Shown: piece after piece, positions 11,555-24,486 of the stretch | Layout of the letters: each line of letters begins with the position of its first letter | How positions within the stretch are numbered: the stretch's first letter is position 1 | Source: Thunnus maccoyii | Lineage: Eukaryota; Chordata; Actinopteri; Scombriformes; Scombridae | Direction: 5' to 3' | NCBI RefSeq assembly: GCF_910596095.1 | Contig: NC_056554.1 | Location: forward strand, 6,138,001 to 6,202,000 | DNA: 64,000 nucleotides | Notes under the pieces: generated by a model | What the model was told of the DNA's origin: nothing | Databases searched by the model: none | The model's input: the letters and a program-made list of their open reading frames with translations, nothing else | Made by a program: the position numbers and the translations under genes

Positions 11555-13108
11555 CTACTGCTTTACACTGGAGTACACACATTCATTCTTGGTGTTGTTC
11601 CTCGCTCTTCTTGATCTGTTGGGCAGGTTCACACTTAAAGCAGCATAATGCAGGTTGTCTGTGTGTTGGTAACCCTGGTAACAAAATATGTACAAGTTTG
11701 TAACAATATGGATCCTGACAAACATCAACACAATGTCCAAAAAACTCTCCAACAATAATGGTTATGTAAAAATGTGTTTAAATATTAATTCAACTGTTAA
11801 ATAAGTTTTACCTCGCCATTTGTTGTGGAGGAAGCTGAAAATGTTGCTTGAGACTCTGGTTGTGAAAACAGAAAAAGTAATTTTATTCAAAGTCATGTCC
11901 AGTGAATACAAGCTGTCAGATATAAACAGTTACCTGCAGATTGTAAGCTGCTTCTCTTCATCTTGTACACTGAGAAAGCCAGTAAAACACTGAGGATGGT
12001 GGTGAACGCCAAAGCTCCACTCAAGAAATACACCAAGACAGCAGAGTCTACCTCATTAGCAGAGAGACATAAAGAGATATTACACAGCTCTCAGATTTAT
12101 CTCTATTTTGATGTTAAGTTTGATTAGGGAGTAATCATGTATTGATCAGATGAAACGATGTCTGCTAGAAAGTTACTTACAGCCAACGTCCAGCTTGGTC
12201 CCGTTTCCAAACAGTATCTGTCCACATGCAGCGACAGCACAGTAGTAGGTCCCAGTATGAGAAAGATCCAGACTCTTCAATGGCAAGTTGTACACACAGG
12301 TGTGTGTTTGTGTGTTGTTGTTCCTCTCACACTGATTATTCCTGCCTCCATGTGTGTAAATGACTCCTGGTTGAGATTCTTCAGAGTTTTTGAACCAGTA
12401 AACACTGTGTTCTCCATCATCACAGGTCCCAGTGTGTACTGCACAGTTCAGAGTCACAGAGCCTCCTGGCTGGATGCTCTCAGATGCTGACTGACGGACC
12501 AAAGCTTGGATGTTCAAACCTGAACCCTTTACGCTTAGAGTAGTACCCTCCAAAAATTCTAACTTGTTTAAATAGCTACTAATGCAGTAGTAAGTAGCTG
12601 AGTCTGAAATGTGCAAATCTGTGATCTTCAAATGATTTTTACTGTTTTCAGTGTCCAGTGTGAAGCGAGGATTGTTGTTGAATTCATTATAAAAAGTGCC
12701 ATTACTGTCAAACGTATAGAAAGTGGAGATGAGTCTTGGTTTCTGTCCCAGAGTTTGTTTATACCAGTAAAGCTTTGTTGCAACATCACCTTCATAGGAA
12801 CATCTCAAAGATACGCTGTCACCAACATTAGCTGATATAAAACTACTGTCTTGACGAACAGATGAGGAGAATTTCAGAGCAGTTGTCTGAGCTGTAGTAA
12901 AATGAGAAATAGAGGAAATTGTTTGTTAACTTAATGTGACAGAATTCAGCATAATCAATACATTAAAAATATTAAAAATATTAGAATCATTTGTATGAGG
13001 AGTGAGCATACACTCTTAAAGAAACAAGTTGGAATCACAAAAACACAACTCACCTGTTTTCCCCAAAAACAGACATGTGAGATAGAGAGCAAACACTGGA
13101 GATGTCAT
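11555..13108 (-). CDS. NITR-like inhibitory receptor, locus 2 (V1 type, intact)
   Basis: Exons: leader 13054-13108, V+I 12181-12891, transmembrane 11934-12047, linker 11812-11855, ITIM exon 11555-11674. Lengths and phases equal locus 1, so 347 residues. The CDR2-like stretch is FYTFDSNGTFY and the J-like stretch is EFLEGTTLSV, which keeps the EGT of a J segment, unlike locus 1. The I domain ends CAVAACGQILFGNGTKLDV (Ala where others have Ser). The linker reads ESQATFSASSTTNGE. The tail keeps LHYAAL and CVYSSV. The ITIM exon and about 24 bp of intron next to it are identical to locus 1; beyond that the two genes differ at many sites. Confidence 0.85.
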
Positions 13109-14631
13109 CGTGTTCAACTTGTGTGAAATGAAAAGAGCATTGATCTTTTCTTCACTCTTCACAGACAAGACTACATTTGATTGGCCAACCAGAAGTTATA
13201 CTGACTGTCCTATTAAAGAAACATGATCACATGTTCACTTCAACCTATAATGTGAAGTTTGTCTCTCCACAACATTCACATGATGACAGAAATATATAAA
13301 GAACAGCTCACATCTTGGCATTCAATTTAAAATGACTAAAAATTAAATATCTAGTATAATCATGTAGCAGGTCATAGTGGGCAGACTTGAATATTTAACT
13401 ACCTGTGAAGAACACTAGAGACACAGCATGATGCAGATCAGTTGGTAGATGTAGTTGTAACTTAATGAGGAAAAAGATTTTTAAAGAATATAACTGTTAT
13501 AAAATCCACATACAAATAGCTGCATGCTTTCTTTTAAATGATCTAAGTGTGAATTGTCCTGAGTAAGCAGGACACTTTTGCATTTGAAATTGCAGGCTTT
13601 TCATCTTACAAAGTCAATGTAATCAGAAAAGTTTGACCTGATAAGGATGCTGCACTTTCAAGTGTTTAAAGGAAAATTACGATTTATTTGAACCTGATGT
13701 ATTTCCCATAAATGTGGCCATTGTGGATCTATGTGTCAGGTAATGTTGCTCTCTCTGGCTCTGTTATAGAGATTCTGGTGATTCACAAATCCGTGGCAGC
13801 TTACTGGTTCACTGAACCACCCAGCTTATTCATTCAATTTGTTTATATGTATGAGTCTGACTTTCACTGCAGGTAGACTGTAAGGAAACTAAAAAAAACT
13901 AAATGCCATTATTGGATTATTTGTTTTTTTATTTATTTACAATGATAATTGTGCTACATGTGTATGATTTTTACAGTAAATGAAGAAAAACACTGACTCG
14001 TATGACAAAATAAGAAATGACCTGGAGAAAATGAAGACATTTCAATCAAAATGCAAAACAATTATTAACAGGCACTAAAGTAGTCAAAGTATCTTATCAA
14101 CCAAACTGCAGTAGAAAGGATCTCCAAAGTCTGCAAGTAGCAAAGTATCTACAGGCTAACAAACTGTGTCTGATTCTACATGAACAGACAGCGCATCAGC
14201 ATGTACAGGATGTGTCGAAGGCAGCAAGTCTGAATGGTATCAGTTGTATCAGTATCAGCAGTTGAGTAGAGTCTAATATACAGGTTTTTAATACTAGTAA
14301 TACAGCTACGGTAAGTAGGAGGGGAAAACCTGTCTGCCTAACCTGCACTGCCTAACAACTAAACAGTTTTACACAGTACTCAAGTGAGTTTTAGCACTAT
14401 TTAACATTGTAATGTTTCCATTTTGATCGCTGGCAGTTAGTTTTGTAACATAAAATAAACAGAACAGGCTGGAGAAGGTGAGGGCTTTTGTTAGTGTTTA
14501 CATGACTACTAGTACTTCCTGGATACAGTACGTACCAGCAGGTCCGGTACGTGTTGAACCTACAAAAGAATCGGCACTTAGGATTCATCTTTATATTTTT
14601 CGCCAGCACTGTAGAGACAGAGCCGATTAAG

Positions 14632-15432
14632 TCCCGCTCACTCTGGAGGGGAAAACAATTCATCACTCTCCATTGACTTTGTGTTGCGTGGAGGTTCCTC
14701 CTTGTCATTTCTGTCTGCTAGCAAACAACAGGAAATGCATAAAAGCTGCTGTGTGGTGGGATGCACTACCAACAGGGTTAAGAACCCAGAACTAAGTTTT
14801 TATAAGCTGCTGAACCAAAAAACTGAACCTTTAAGGAGACAGAAGTGGATACAGGGTTGTAAGAGACAGACCTGACCTGAGCTGAACAGACAGCCTGCTG
14901 CTCAAAAACCTCCATAAAAATGACACATATACTTGGACATGCTGCTAGTCACAGAGAACACACATGAAAGTAAAAACAGAACAGCTGCTTAATTGAAAGG
15001 TACGTTAGTAATAGACATTTAAATCACAGAATAGCTAACCTGCATTCAGCTGAAATATTAACTGTAAAAAGAGCCTGAATAGGAAATGATTGTATGTCTG
15101 TGTGTATTGATTATGTTTATAAACTGTAGTCAACATATCAGCAGCCTGTGAAAAGTATCATGCTTACCTGTTACGTAGTGGAGTTTGCTATACAGTTATA
15201 TACACATGATGTCAGCCCTTGCATTCATGTATTGCATCTGAGCATATACAATGTATCAGGTTTCAGCATTTACTATAAACTACCTTTTACACTCTGGTAG
15301 ACATAGGGCACTAAAATAATCATTTGACATGCTGAAATCTAATGTTGTTCGCTAGCTAGAGGCATTTTGTCAGCATTTCAGCCCTTGGTTGCATATTATG
15401 GCGCCGACTGTTTTCCCCTCCGGTGGGCGGGG
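14632..15432 (+). mobile_element. Possible THAP-bearing nonautonomous DNA element (short imperfect terminal inverted repeats)
   Basis: The left edge (CCCGCTCACTCTGGAGGGGA onward) and the inverse of the right edge (ccccgcccaccggagggg) agree over about 25 bases with one 2-base gap. A THAP exon starts about 100 bp inside the left edge. Similar pairs are at 37327/37960, 48923/49726 and 56854/57497. THAP domains occur in several transposase families, which fits a deleted element. No target duplication is evident and the inverted match is short, so the edges could instead be unrelated GC-box-like promoter sequence. Confidence 0.3.
14735..14875 (+). pseudogene. THAP zinc-finger exon remnant, in-frame copy
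   Basis: Forty-six codons open with ATG: MHKSCCVVGCTTNRVKNPEL, then LSFYKLL, then RRQKWIQG and a stop that follows a possible GTAAGA donor. The first Cys pair (C-x4-C) and the conserved Trp of the THAP fold are present; the C-x2-H half is absent. This is the exon-1 part of a THAP domain only. It is flanked by shared interval sequence, so it has been copied along with the receptor array. Confidence 0.55.
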
Positions 15433-17163
15433 TTTTCAGAGTATGACGCAGTGCGCTCTGTCTCTGTTCTCTATGCAGTTAGTCATTATGGCTACTACAG
15501 GCAGCTAGTTTCTTTCTTTACTTTCGTTCAGACTGAGAAATATACTTTTGAAGCGATTCATGTTTATTTGGGAAGTTGTAGGAGTCTCAGCAGTTTGTCC
15601 CAATGATAGATGTCTTTGTGAATTCCCTGAATCTCTATAATAGAGCTGGAGAGAGCAAAATTAGCACGACACACAGAACCACAATAACCACATTTACAGG
15701 AAATACATCAGGTTGAAATGAAGCGCAATTTTCCTTTAAGTGGATTTGGCTCAAGAGATATCCTTGTGAGAGTGGAAACACTCTTACATCCTGCTGAAAA
15801 CCACAAATTACTTTTCTTTTCTACATATGTTCATTGTTAAGTGCCAAAATGTATAACCACTGTATTTCATGAAAGCTTTTCCCCTCTTAAACCTGCTCTA
15901 CATGGGCTGCATAGTGAAAACAGCACAAAGCAGCAGCTGCAGTCCTCCATCAGTATGTAACTGGATGTATTCAGTCACAGTGCTGCTGTGCACTCAGATG
16001 CAGCTCAGTATACAGTCGATGCAGTAATGTGTGGTGGGTCGAAGTTACACTCATAAAGCACCAATATATACCCCGATATACATTATGTTGTGTTGTGTGA
16101 GTCTTCATGTCCATGAATCTCTATACTAACGCTGGCGAGTGCAATGTTAGCATGACTCATTGAGTCACAATGACCACATTTATGGAAAATTCATCAGGGA
16201 AATATACCATAAATTTTCTTTTCACTGGTCAGTCACTCTCATATTTGCATCCAAACCTGCACACTGGAACAAAGTCTGTATACAAGCTTGTTTTGTAAAA
16301 ACAATCAAACACTAAGTATTTCTCTGTATTTTCAGCAGTAAATGTTGAAACAGTGGCTGCATGTTGGATGTGCAGTAGAACACAGTACACAGTGGGAAGA
16401 CACAATTATAACCTGGTCATGTAATAGTGACTAAATTAATAACAGATCTACTAGATCCTGATTTCAAATGAAGTCACTGAGTGAAAGTGGGATCATCCTC
16501 CAGCCTGTTACATTGTTACATTTCCAGACTTCATATATTGTACCTGACTTGGACATATGTGGATTCAAGTACTGAAGGTCAGTATGAAAACCTTCCTGTG
16601 CTATGTTACTTTTGTGCCAGAACATGAGAGTAACCCACTAACTAGAGTGAGTGATGTCAGTTACATGATTTCTCTGATTCACATGATGCCACCAGCCACA
16701 CTTGTATGATGAAGCTGCAGTTAATGCTACCAGGGACTGAACTCACACCCACACATATTATCTCAAGGTCAAAGTGATCCATAATCAACTTATATTATTT
16801 ATGTGATCACTCATGATATAAAATGTATGTATAAAAACATGAGTCATCAATTAATCTGTGCTTATACAATACATTTATTAGTTTCATCAAAATAGAATTT
16901 ATTCAAATGTATTAAAAAGTATCTCAGTATTTTAAATACAGATTTTTCTTCTTATTATAAGATATCCTGCTTGAAACCACAAAGATAAAAGCAACAGAGA
17001 CGTTTGCTAAATGTGCACATTAACTAACCTCATCTAAGATTAAAGAGATCTTATCTTTTGACTGCAGACCACAAGGAAGCTATAAAAATATATTTATCTC
17101 AAGATCAACATGTAAATCTACATCACACTTTGAATATCAAAAAAAACTTAAAATGCAACATTT

Positions 17164-18717
17164 CTAATTCCACTGCTTTACACTGGAGTACACACATTCA
17201 TTCTTGGTGTTGTTCCTCGCTCTTCTTGGTCTGTTGGGCAGGTTCACACTTAAAGCAGCATAATGCAGGTTGTCTGCTTCTTGGTAACCCTGGTAACAAA
17301 ATATGTACAAGTTGATAACAATATGGATCCTGACAAACATCAACACAATGTCCAAAAAACTCTCAAAACATAATGGTTGTGTAAAAATGTGTTTAAATAT
17401 TAATTCAACAGTTAAATAAGTTTTACCTCGCCATTTGTTGTGGAGGAAGTTGAAAATGTTGCTTGAGACTCTGGTTGTGAAAACAGAAAAAGTAATCTTA
17501 TTCAAAGTCATGTTCAGTGAATACAAGCTGCCAGATATAAACAGTTACCTGCAGATTGGAAGCTGTTTCTCTTCATCTTGTACACTGAGAAAGCCAGTAA
17601 AACACTGAGGATGGTGGTGAACACCAAAGCTCCACTCAAGAAATACACCAAGACAGAAGAGTCTACCTCATTTGCAGAAAGACATAAAGAGATATTACAC
17701 AGCTCTCAGATTTATCTTCTTTTAGATGTTAAGTTTGATTAGGGAGTAATCATGTATTGATCGGATGAAACAATGTCTGCTAGAAAGTTACTTACAGCCA
17801 ACGTCCAGCTTGGTCCCGTTTCCAAACACTATCCGTCCACATGAGGCAACAGCACAGTAGTAGGTCCCAGCATGAGAAAGATCCAGACTCTTCATTGTCA
17901 AATTGTAGACACAGTTGTGTGTTTGTGTGTTGCTGTTCCTCTCACACTGATCATTCCTGCCTCCATGTGTGTAAATGATTCCTGGATGAGATTCTTGAGA
18001 GTTTTTGAACCAGTAAACACTGTGATTTCCATCATCACAGGTCCCAGTGTGTACTGCACAGTTCAGAGTCACAGAGCCTCCTGGCTGGATGCTCTCAGAT
18101 GCCGACTGATGGACCGAAGCTTGGATGTTCAAACCTGAACCCTTTACACTGACAATAATGTTCTCTGAAAATTCTAACGTGTATAAATAGCTACTAACGC
18201 AGTAGTAAGTAGCTGAGTCTGAAATGTGCAAATCTGTGATCTTCAAGTAATTTTTACTGTTTTCAGTATCCAGTGTGAAGCGAGGATTGTTGTTGAATTC
18301 ATTATGAAAAGTGCCATTACTTTTGTAGTCGTAGAGGGTGGAGATGATCCTTGGTTTCTGTCCCAGAGTTTGTTTATACCAGTAAAGCTTTGCTGCAACA
18401 TCACCTTTATAGGAACATCTCAAAGATACGCTGTCACCAACATTAGCTGATATAAAACTACTGTCTTGACGAACAGATGAGGAGAATTTCAGAGCAGTTG
18501 TCTCAGCTGAAGTGAAATGAGAAATAGAGCAAATTTTTGTCAACTTAATGTGATTCAGCGTAATCAGTACATTAAAAATATTAAAAATATTAGAATCATT
18601 TGTATGAGGAGTGAGCATACACTCTTAAAGAAACAAGTTGGAATCACAAAAACACAACTCACCTGTTTCCCCTAAAAACAGACATGTGAGATAGAGAGCA
18701 AACACTGGAGATGTCAT
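17164..18717 (-). CDS. NITR-like inhibitory receptor, locus 3 (V1 type, extended C-terminus)
   Basis: Exons: leader 18663-18717, V+I 17796-18506, transmembrane 17549-17662, linker 17427-17470, ITIM exon 17164-17289. The last exon is 126 nt because the usual TAG after VKQ has become a Trp codon, adding two residues (VKQWN), for 349 in all. The leader ends FLGET instead of FLGKT. CDR2-like LYDYKSNGTFH and J-like EFSENIIVSV. The I domain ends CGRIVFGNGTKLDV. Exon 2 begins A-E-T-T where others have A-Q-T-T. ITIM LHYAAL and CVYSSV are both kept. Confidence 0.85.
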
Positions 18718-21509
18718 CGTGTTCAACTTGTCGTGTGAAATGAAAAGAGCATTGATCTTTTCTTCACTCTTCAGAGACAAGACTGCATTTGATTGGCCAA
18801 CCAGAAGTCATACTGCGTGTCCTATTAAGGAAACATGACCACATGTTCACTTCAACCTATAATGTGAAGTTTGTCTCTCGACAACATTCACATGATGACA
18901 GAAATATATATAAAAAAAACAGCTCACATCTTGGCATTCAATTTAAAATGACTAAAAATTAAATATCTAGTATAATCATGTAGCAGGTCATAGTGGGCAG
19001 GCTTGAATATTTAACTACCTGTGAAGTGCACTAGAGACACAGCATGATGCAGATCAGTTGGTAGATGTAGTTGTAACTTAATGAGGAAAAAGATTTTTAA
19101 AGAATATAACTGTTATAAAACCCACATACAAATAACCACATGCTTTCTTTTAAATGATCTAACTGTGAATTGTCCTGAGTAAGCAAGACACTGTTTCTGA
19201 ACAGAGAAGTTGCTGATTTTCTAATGTGTTTGTTTGATGCTTTGAGTGTAATAATAAATTCCATTCACCTCCATTTTACTGGACTGGCAACAGAAGTCAA
19301 ATAAAATCAGTTCAATCACCACTAAGCATAAAGTTAGACAGGCTTTTGCATTTGAAATTGCGGGCTTTTCATCTTACAAAGTCAATATAATCAGAAAAGT
19401 TTGACCTGATAAGGATGCTGCACTTTTAAGTGTTTAAAGGAAAAGTCCGGTTGTATTTCCCATAAATGTGACCATTGTGGATCTATGTGTCAGGTAATGT
19501 TGCTCTCTCTGGCTCTGTTATAGAGATTCTGGTGATTCACAAATCCATGTCAGCTTGCTGGTGAACTGAACCACCCAGTTTATTCATCCAATTTGTTTAT
19601 ATGTATGAGTCTGATTTTCACTGCGGTTAGACTGTAAGGAAACTAAAAAAACTAAACGCAATTATTGGATTATCTGGTGGACTATTATGAGGACAATTGT
19701 GAGTCATTTCACTTTGACTGGCCAACTGTATTTATTTGAGCCAGAGTACACAGGTGGTAAATGAGTGCACTTATAAAACGCTTTTCAAGTCTACTGAACA
19801 CTCAGAGTGCTCTGCAATAAACACCAACCTGCTCATCAGGAGTGATATAGTGCTTTTATATCCAAAGCTCTCCACAATGCTTCTAATGCTAACCCATTCA
19901 CACACACACTCATACAACAATGGCAACCATTGGGAGTAATTTGGGGTTCAGTATCTTGTCCAAGGACACTTTGACATGCGGACTGGAGGAGCTGGGTATC
20001 GACCCACCGACCCTCTAATTAGTAGATGACTCACTCTACGTCCTGCCGCCACAGAGAGGAGATAAAACAACTGAAAGAGGAAATATGAAGAATGGAGGCA
20101 GAAAGGCAACAGGACTGTCAGGAAAGACAACATACAGTAACAGTTACCTCAGAGAAACTGCTGCTGTTCCTGAAGTCACTGTTCTCCTGAAGAGTGAAGA
20201 GGAAAACTTTTTCTGCAGAGTGGGACCTGTAGCTGTTAGACTCAGAAGATCTAGAAGTGTCCATGGATGAGAATAATCCCAGCTGTGTAACTACAACAAA
20301 TGGATTTACAGCATTTATTAACATTGTCAAACAGACACTGAACTATCCACAGCCTCAGACGTAAACAAACCAACATGCAAGTGGTCCTGGGTGTAGTTCC
20401 CTATTAGTACTGGGAAGTTCCAATGTTTGAGTTGTCTCAGTATAGTCGATGTTGTTGTTATATGTTGTGTTGTGTGAGTCCTTGTCCTCGTTAGCATGAC
20501 TCATTTATGGAAAATTCATCAGGGAAATATACCATAAATTTCCTTTAAGTAACCAATCACCTCATAGATCAGTTAGTCTCATATTTTTATCCAAATCTGC
20601 ACACTGGAACATAATCTGTATACAAGCTTGTTTTGTAAAAACAATCAAACACAAAGTATTTCCCTGTATTTTCAGTTGTAAATGTTGAAACAGTGGCTGC
20701 ATGTTGGATGTGCAGTAGAACACAGTACACAGTGGGAAGACACAATTATAACCTGGTTGTGTAATAGCGACTGAGTTACTACAAATCTACTAGATCCAGT
20801 TTTCAAATGAAGTCACTGAGTGAAAGTGGGATCATCCTCCAGCCTGTTACATTGTTACATTTCTAGACTTCATATATTGTACCTGACTTGGACATATGTG
20901 GATTCAAGTACTGAAGGTCAGTATAAAAACCTTCCTGTGCCATTTTACTTTTGTGCCAGAACACGAGAGTCACCCACTAACTAGAGTGAGTGATGTCAGT
21001 TACATGATTTCTCTGATTCACATGATGCCACCAGGCACACTTGTATGATGAAGCTGCAGTTAATGCTACCAGGAACTGAACTCACACCCACACATATTAT
21101 CTCAAGATCAAAGTGATCCATAATCAACTTATATTATTTATGTGATCATTGATGATATAAAATGTATGTATAAAAACAAAGGCCATGAGTCATCAATTAA
21201 TCTGAGCTTATAAAATACATTTACTAGTTTCATCAAAATGGAATTTATTCAAATGTATTAAAAACTGTCTCAGTATTTCAAATACAGATTTTCCTCTTAC
21301 AATAAGAAATCCTGCTTAAAACCACAAAGACAAAAGCAACAGAGACGTTTGCTAAATGTGCACATTAACTAACCTCATCTAAGATTAAAGAAGCTATAAA
21401 AATATTTATCTCAAGATCAGCTTCTAAATCTACATGATAATATGAAAATGAAATAAAATAAAATAAAATAAAAAATATTACTTTAAAACTGGAAATGTAA
21501 CATGTAATT
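18718..21509. other. Intergenic interval 4 (locus 3 to locus 4), shortened
   Basis: V1 promoter flank (CCAAT at 18791-18796), SINE-like repeat 19760-20052 and the conserved block about 20118-20355 are present. At about 20455 a deletion joins this block directly to the common 3' flank, removing the THAP remnant and some 3 kb. A short AAAATA repeat precedes locus 4 at about 21452-21473. Nothing else recognisable. Confidence 0.55.
19760..20052 (-). repeat. tRNA-SINE-like repeat, reverse orientation
   Basis: Copy of the repeat at 1125-1418 with the same edges and a few base differences; here the ACACAC stretch is interrupted by 'catacaacaat'. Confidence 0.5.
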
Positions 21510-23027
21510 CTACTGCTTTACACTGGAGTACACACATTCATTCTTGGTGTTGTTCCTCGCTCTTCTTGATCTGTTGGGCAGGTTCACACTTAAAGCAGCA
21601 TAATGCAGGTTGTCTGATTCTTTGTAACTCTGGTAACAAAATATGTACAAGTTGATAACAATATGGCTCCTGACAAACATCAACACAATGTCCAAAAAAA
21701 CCCTCCAACAATAATGGTTGTGTCAAAAATGTGTTTAAATATTAATTCAACAGTAAAAATAAGTTTTACCTCGCAATTTGTTGTGGAGGAAGCTGAAAAT
21801 GTTGCTTGAGACTCTGATTGTGAAAACAGAAAAAGTGATTTTATTCAAAGTCATGTTCAGTGAATACAAGCTGTCAGATATAAACAGTTACCTGTAGATT
21901 GGAAGCTGGTTCTCTTCATCTTGTACACTGAGAAAGCCAGTAAAACACTGAGGATGGTGGTGAACGCCAAAGCTCCACTCAAGAAATACACCAAGACAGG
22001 AGAGTCTACCTCATTTGCAGAAAGACATAAAGAGATATTACACAGCTCTCAGATTTATCTCTATTTTGATGTTTAGTTCGTTTAGGGAGTAATCATGTAT
22101 TGATCAGATGAAACAATGTCTGCTAGAAAGTTACTTACAGCCAACATCCAGCTTGGTCCCGTTTCCAAACAGTATCCGTCCACATGAGGCGACAGCACAG
22201 TAGTAGGTCCCAGCATGAGAAAGATTCAGACTCTTCATTGGCAAGTTGTAGACACAGGTGTGTGTTTGTGTGTTGTTGTTCCTCTCACACTGATCATTCC
22301 TGCCTCCATGTGTGTAAATAATTCCTGGATGAGATTTTTGAGAGTTTTTGAACCAGTAAACACTGTGTTCTCCATCATTACAGGTCCCAGTGTGTACTGT
22401 ACAGTTCAGAGTCACAGAGCCTCCTGGCTGGATGCTCTCAGATGCCGACTGATGGACCAAAGCTTGGATGTTCAAACCTGAACCCTTTACATTGACAACA
22501 GTTCCTTCTGCTAATTCAAATTTGTATGATAGACTAGTTGCACAGTAGTAAGTAGCTGAGTCTGAAAGACGTAACTCTGAGATCGTCAAGTGATTTTTAC
22601 CGTTTTCAGTATCCAGTGTGAAGCGAGGATTGTTCTTGAATTCATCATAAAAAGTACCATTTATCTCATTCACATAGAAGGGTAGAGATGAGCCTTGGTT
22701 TCTGTCCCAGAGTTTGCTTGTACCAGTACAGCCATGTTGAAACATCAGCGTCATAGAAACATTGTAAAGACAGCTTTTCCCCAACATTAACTGATAGAAA
22801 ACCACTCTCTTGGTGCACAGATGAGGACAATTTAAGATTGGTCACCTGTGCTGTAGTATGATGAGAGAGAGATTTTGGTGATAGAAATCAGCACATTGAA
22901 AAATTAAACATTTGCATGAGGAGTGAGCTCACACTGAAAGATAAAAACTGGGCACACAAAAACACTACTCACCCATTTTCCCCAAGAACAGACATGTCAG
23001 ATAGAAAACAAAGTTTGGAGATGTCAT
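21510..23027 (-). pseudogene. NITR-like receptor, locus 4 (V2 type, frameshift in V domain)
   Basis: Exons: leader 22973-23027, V+I 22139-22850, transmembrane 21892-22005, linker 21770-21813, ITIM exon 21510-21629. The leader is the V2 form MTSPNFVFYLTCLFLGKM. The V+I exon is 712 nt, one base longer than the family. Against loci 7 and 10 an extra G at about 22680-22682 sits in the codons for the LISTFYV stretch, so the first part of V and the rest of the exon are in different frames. Downstream the CDR2-like FYVNEINGTFY, J-like ELAEGTVVNV and a normal I domain are open. Splice sites and the tail (SYKESDNLHYAAL, CVYSSV) are normal, so the lesion looks recent. A sequencing error in a single base cannot be excluded. 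Confidence 0.75.
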
Positions 23028-23099
23028 CGTGTTCAAATGTCTGTGCTGAATGACAGTATATCGATAGTTACTCCACTCTTTACAGACAGGACTGCGTTT

Positions 23100-23105
23100 G
23101 ATTGG
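23100..23105 (-). promoter_or_regulatory. CCAAT box of V2-type NITR promoters
   Basis: AGCCAATC on the minus strand about 75 bp above the V2 leader ATG; also at 41292-41297 and 60786-60791. The V2 flank is clearly diverged from the V1 flank, yet the box and its distance are the same, which makes a real promoter role more likely than in comparisons within V1 alone. Confidence 0.5.
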
Positions 23106-23669
23106 CTAACTTGAAGTGACACTGTGTGCCCTAATAAGGAAACTTGATCACATGTTTGCTTTTAGAGACGGTTCACATGGTGAGAGGTACATGAAGAACA
23201 CAAAGGCTCTCCACCCTGGCGTCATATTTAATATTAGGGAAACATAAACTAACTGTGCAGTATAAACACTAGTGAGGACATACTGTGGAGACCAGTTGTG
23301 GTTGAGATTTGGCAATGGAGTGACCGTCATGTTCAGCAGATAACATGTAGGCATGATAATATTTACCCCCATGATAATATAATACCCCTGAAATAGACGA
23401 GTAATACAACATGGCAAAGATCATTTGTCAGATGTACACAATCTTAACATCATTTCTATCTAAGCTGGAGGAGACAAACCCCTTTTTTCTCAAGCTGTAG
23501 TCCAAAAATAACTTTTTGATGCTTTGAGCACTACAAATAAGAACTCTGTTGTACTGGGAGTGGAGGCAGAAGACGAATAAAGCCCAAACTATCTGCTAGA
23601 TACCACTTGTGGTAGCATCAGTGGAAAAATATGGTTTTGTAGATCTTTTTTTTTTTTTTTTTTTTTCTG

Positions 23670-24486
23670 TAGAACTTAGAGTTAGATCCAAGCAGCAACA
23701 TCCGAGGCTGAAAATTGAAGCCAACGCGGAAGTGTCAAAAACTGCAGTTCCTTGAATGGCCACTTGAGGCTGGCTCCAAAAGCAAGTCAATCCCCATAGA
23801 CTCTCATGTTAAAATGCCTTTACAGCAGAAATAAACATGTTTACAGCCTGCTACAAAACACAGTTTTGCTTATGACTAATTTCCTTGTTCATGACAACTG
23901 CACAGGGGGTAAATTTTTGTATAGCTTACCCATTTAAATTTTTACTAAGGCTTAAAGTTAGGCATAATTAAGGGCAGGGCTGCATTGAGTGACAGGTGGG
24001 TGCCATCACAGGCAAGTCACTCCCACGGCGACATCCTTGGTTAGGTAACGTAACCATAGCGTAACCCCAGATTCATAGAGTATAGATGTAGCTGTAATTG
24101 TCGCTATTTCAGTGTGTTTTCAGTTAATGAAAGTTAATTGTAACATTTTGGTCACCTACAAAAGTCTTGTTCGGCATTTGGTTGTACTAAAAGACCCTCT
24201 AAGGAGTTTTTTCCAGTAAGTACATTGTGTTTTAATGGTTTAAGCCTGTTGTTCACTAATGAAAAATACCATTAGCATTTGCATTACCACAGTTAATCAT
24301 AGATTGTAAATGCAATGTGCTAACCAAGCTAGCAGCTAGCATTAGGATCAGCTCCATCCTCTCATGTAAATATCCAAAAATCCAAGATGGCGACAGTCAA
24401 AATGCAAACTTGAGGCTTCAAAATGGGAGTCCACAAAGCAATAGGTGATGTCACAGTGGCTATGTCCATTATTTTTACAGTCTATG
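23670..24486. repeat. High-copy teleost MITE-like interspersed repeat
   Basis: I recognise the run from 'gaggctggctccaaaagc...ccccatagac' through 'aaataaacatgtttacagcc', 'cctttgatg'-like middle and the end 'ccaagatggcgacagtcaaa ... tttttacagtctatgg' as a common teleost interspersed repeat, probably a nonautonomous DNA transposon. Exact ends and target duplication are not clear. Related copies: about 41860-42694, 51722-52268 (internally deleted) and 61355-61700 (interrupted). It always lies upstream of V2 genes or in material derived from there. Confidence 0.5.

Larger units (their letters stand above)
13109..17163. other. Intergenic interval 3 (locus 2 to locus 3)
   Basis: It starts with the V1 promoter region (CCAAT at 13179-13184). 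At about 13920 the sequence jumps across roughly 1.5 kb present in interval 1, so the SINE-like repeat and the conserved block are missing. A THAP remnant lies at 14735-14875, and a GC-rich segment at 15409-15432 is an imperfect inverse of 14632-14656. The remainder is the common 3' flank, with an extra segment at about 16090-16150 that intervals 1 and 2 lack. Confidence 0.55.

Noticed and set aside
15367-15606. Plus-strand frame of about 79 codons beginning MSAFQPLVAYYGADCFP, seen in several intervals
   Set aside because: The start is not conserved as ATG in all copies, the frame is closed or shifted in intervals 1 and 2, and the peptide is not like any family I know. It overlaps the GC-rich edge of the THAP-linked repeat.
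23148-23417. Minus-strand frame of about 89 codons upstream of V2 genes
   Set aside because: It is in the V2 promoter flank, is closed in the locus 7 copy, and shows no domain; better explained as chance.
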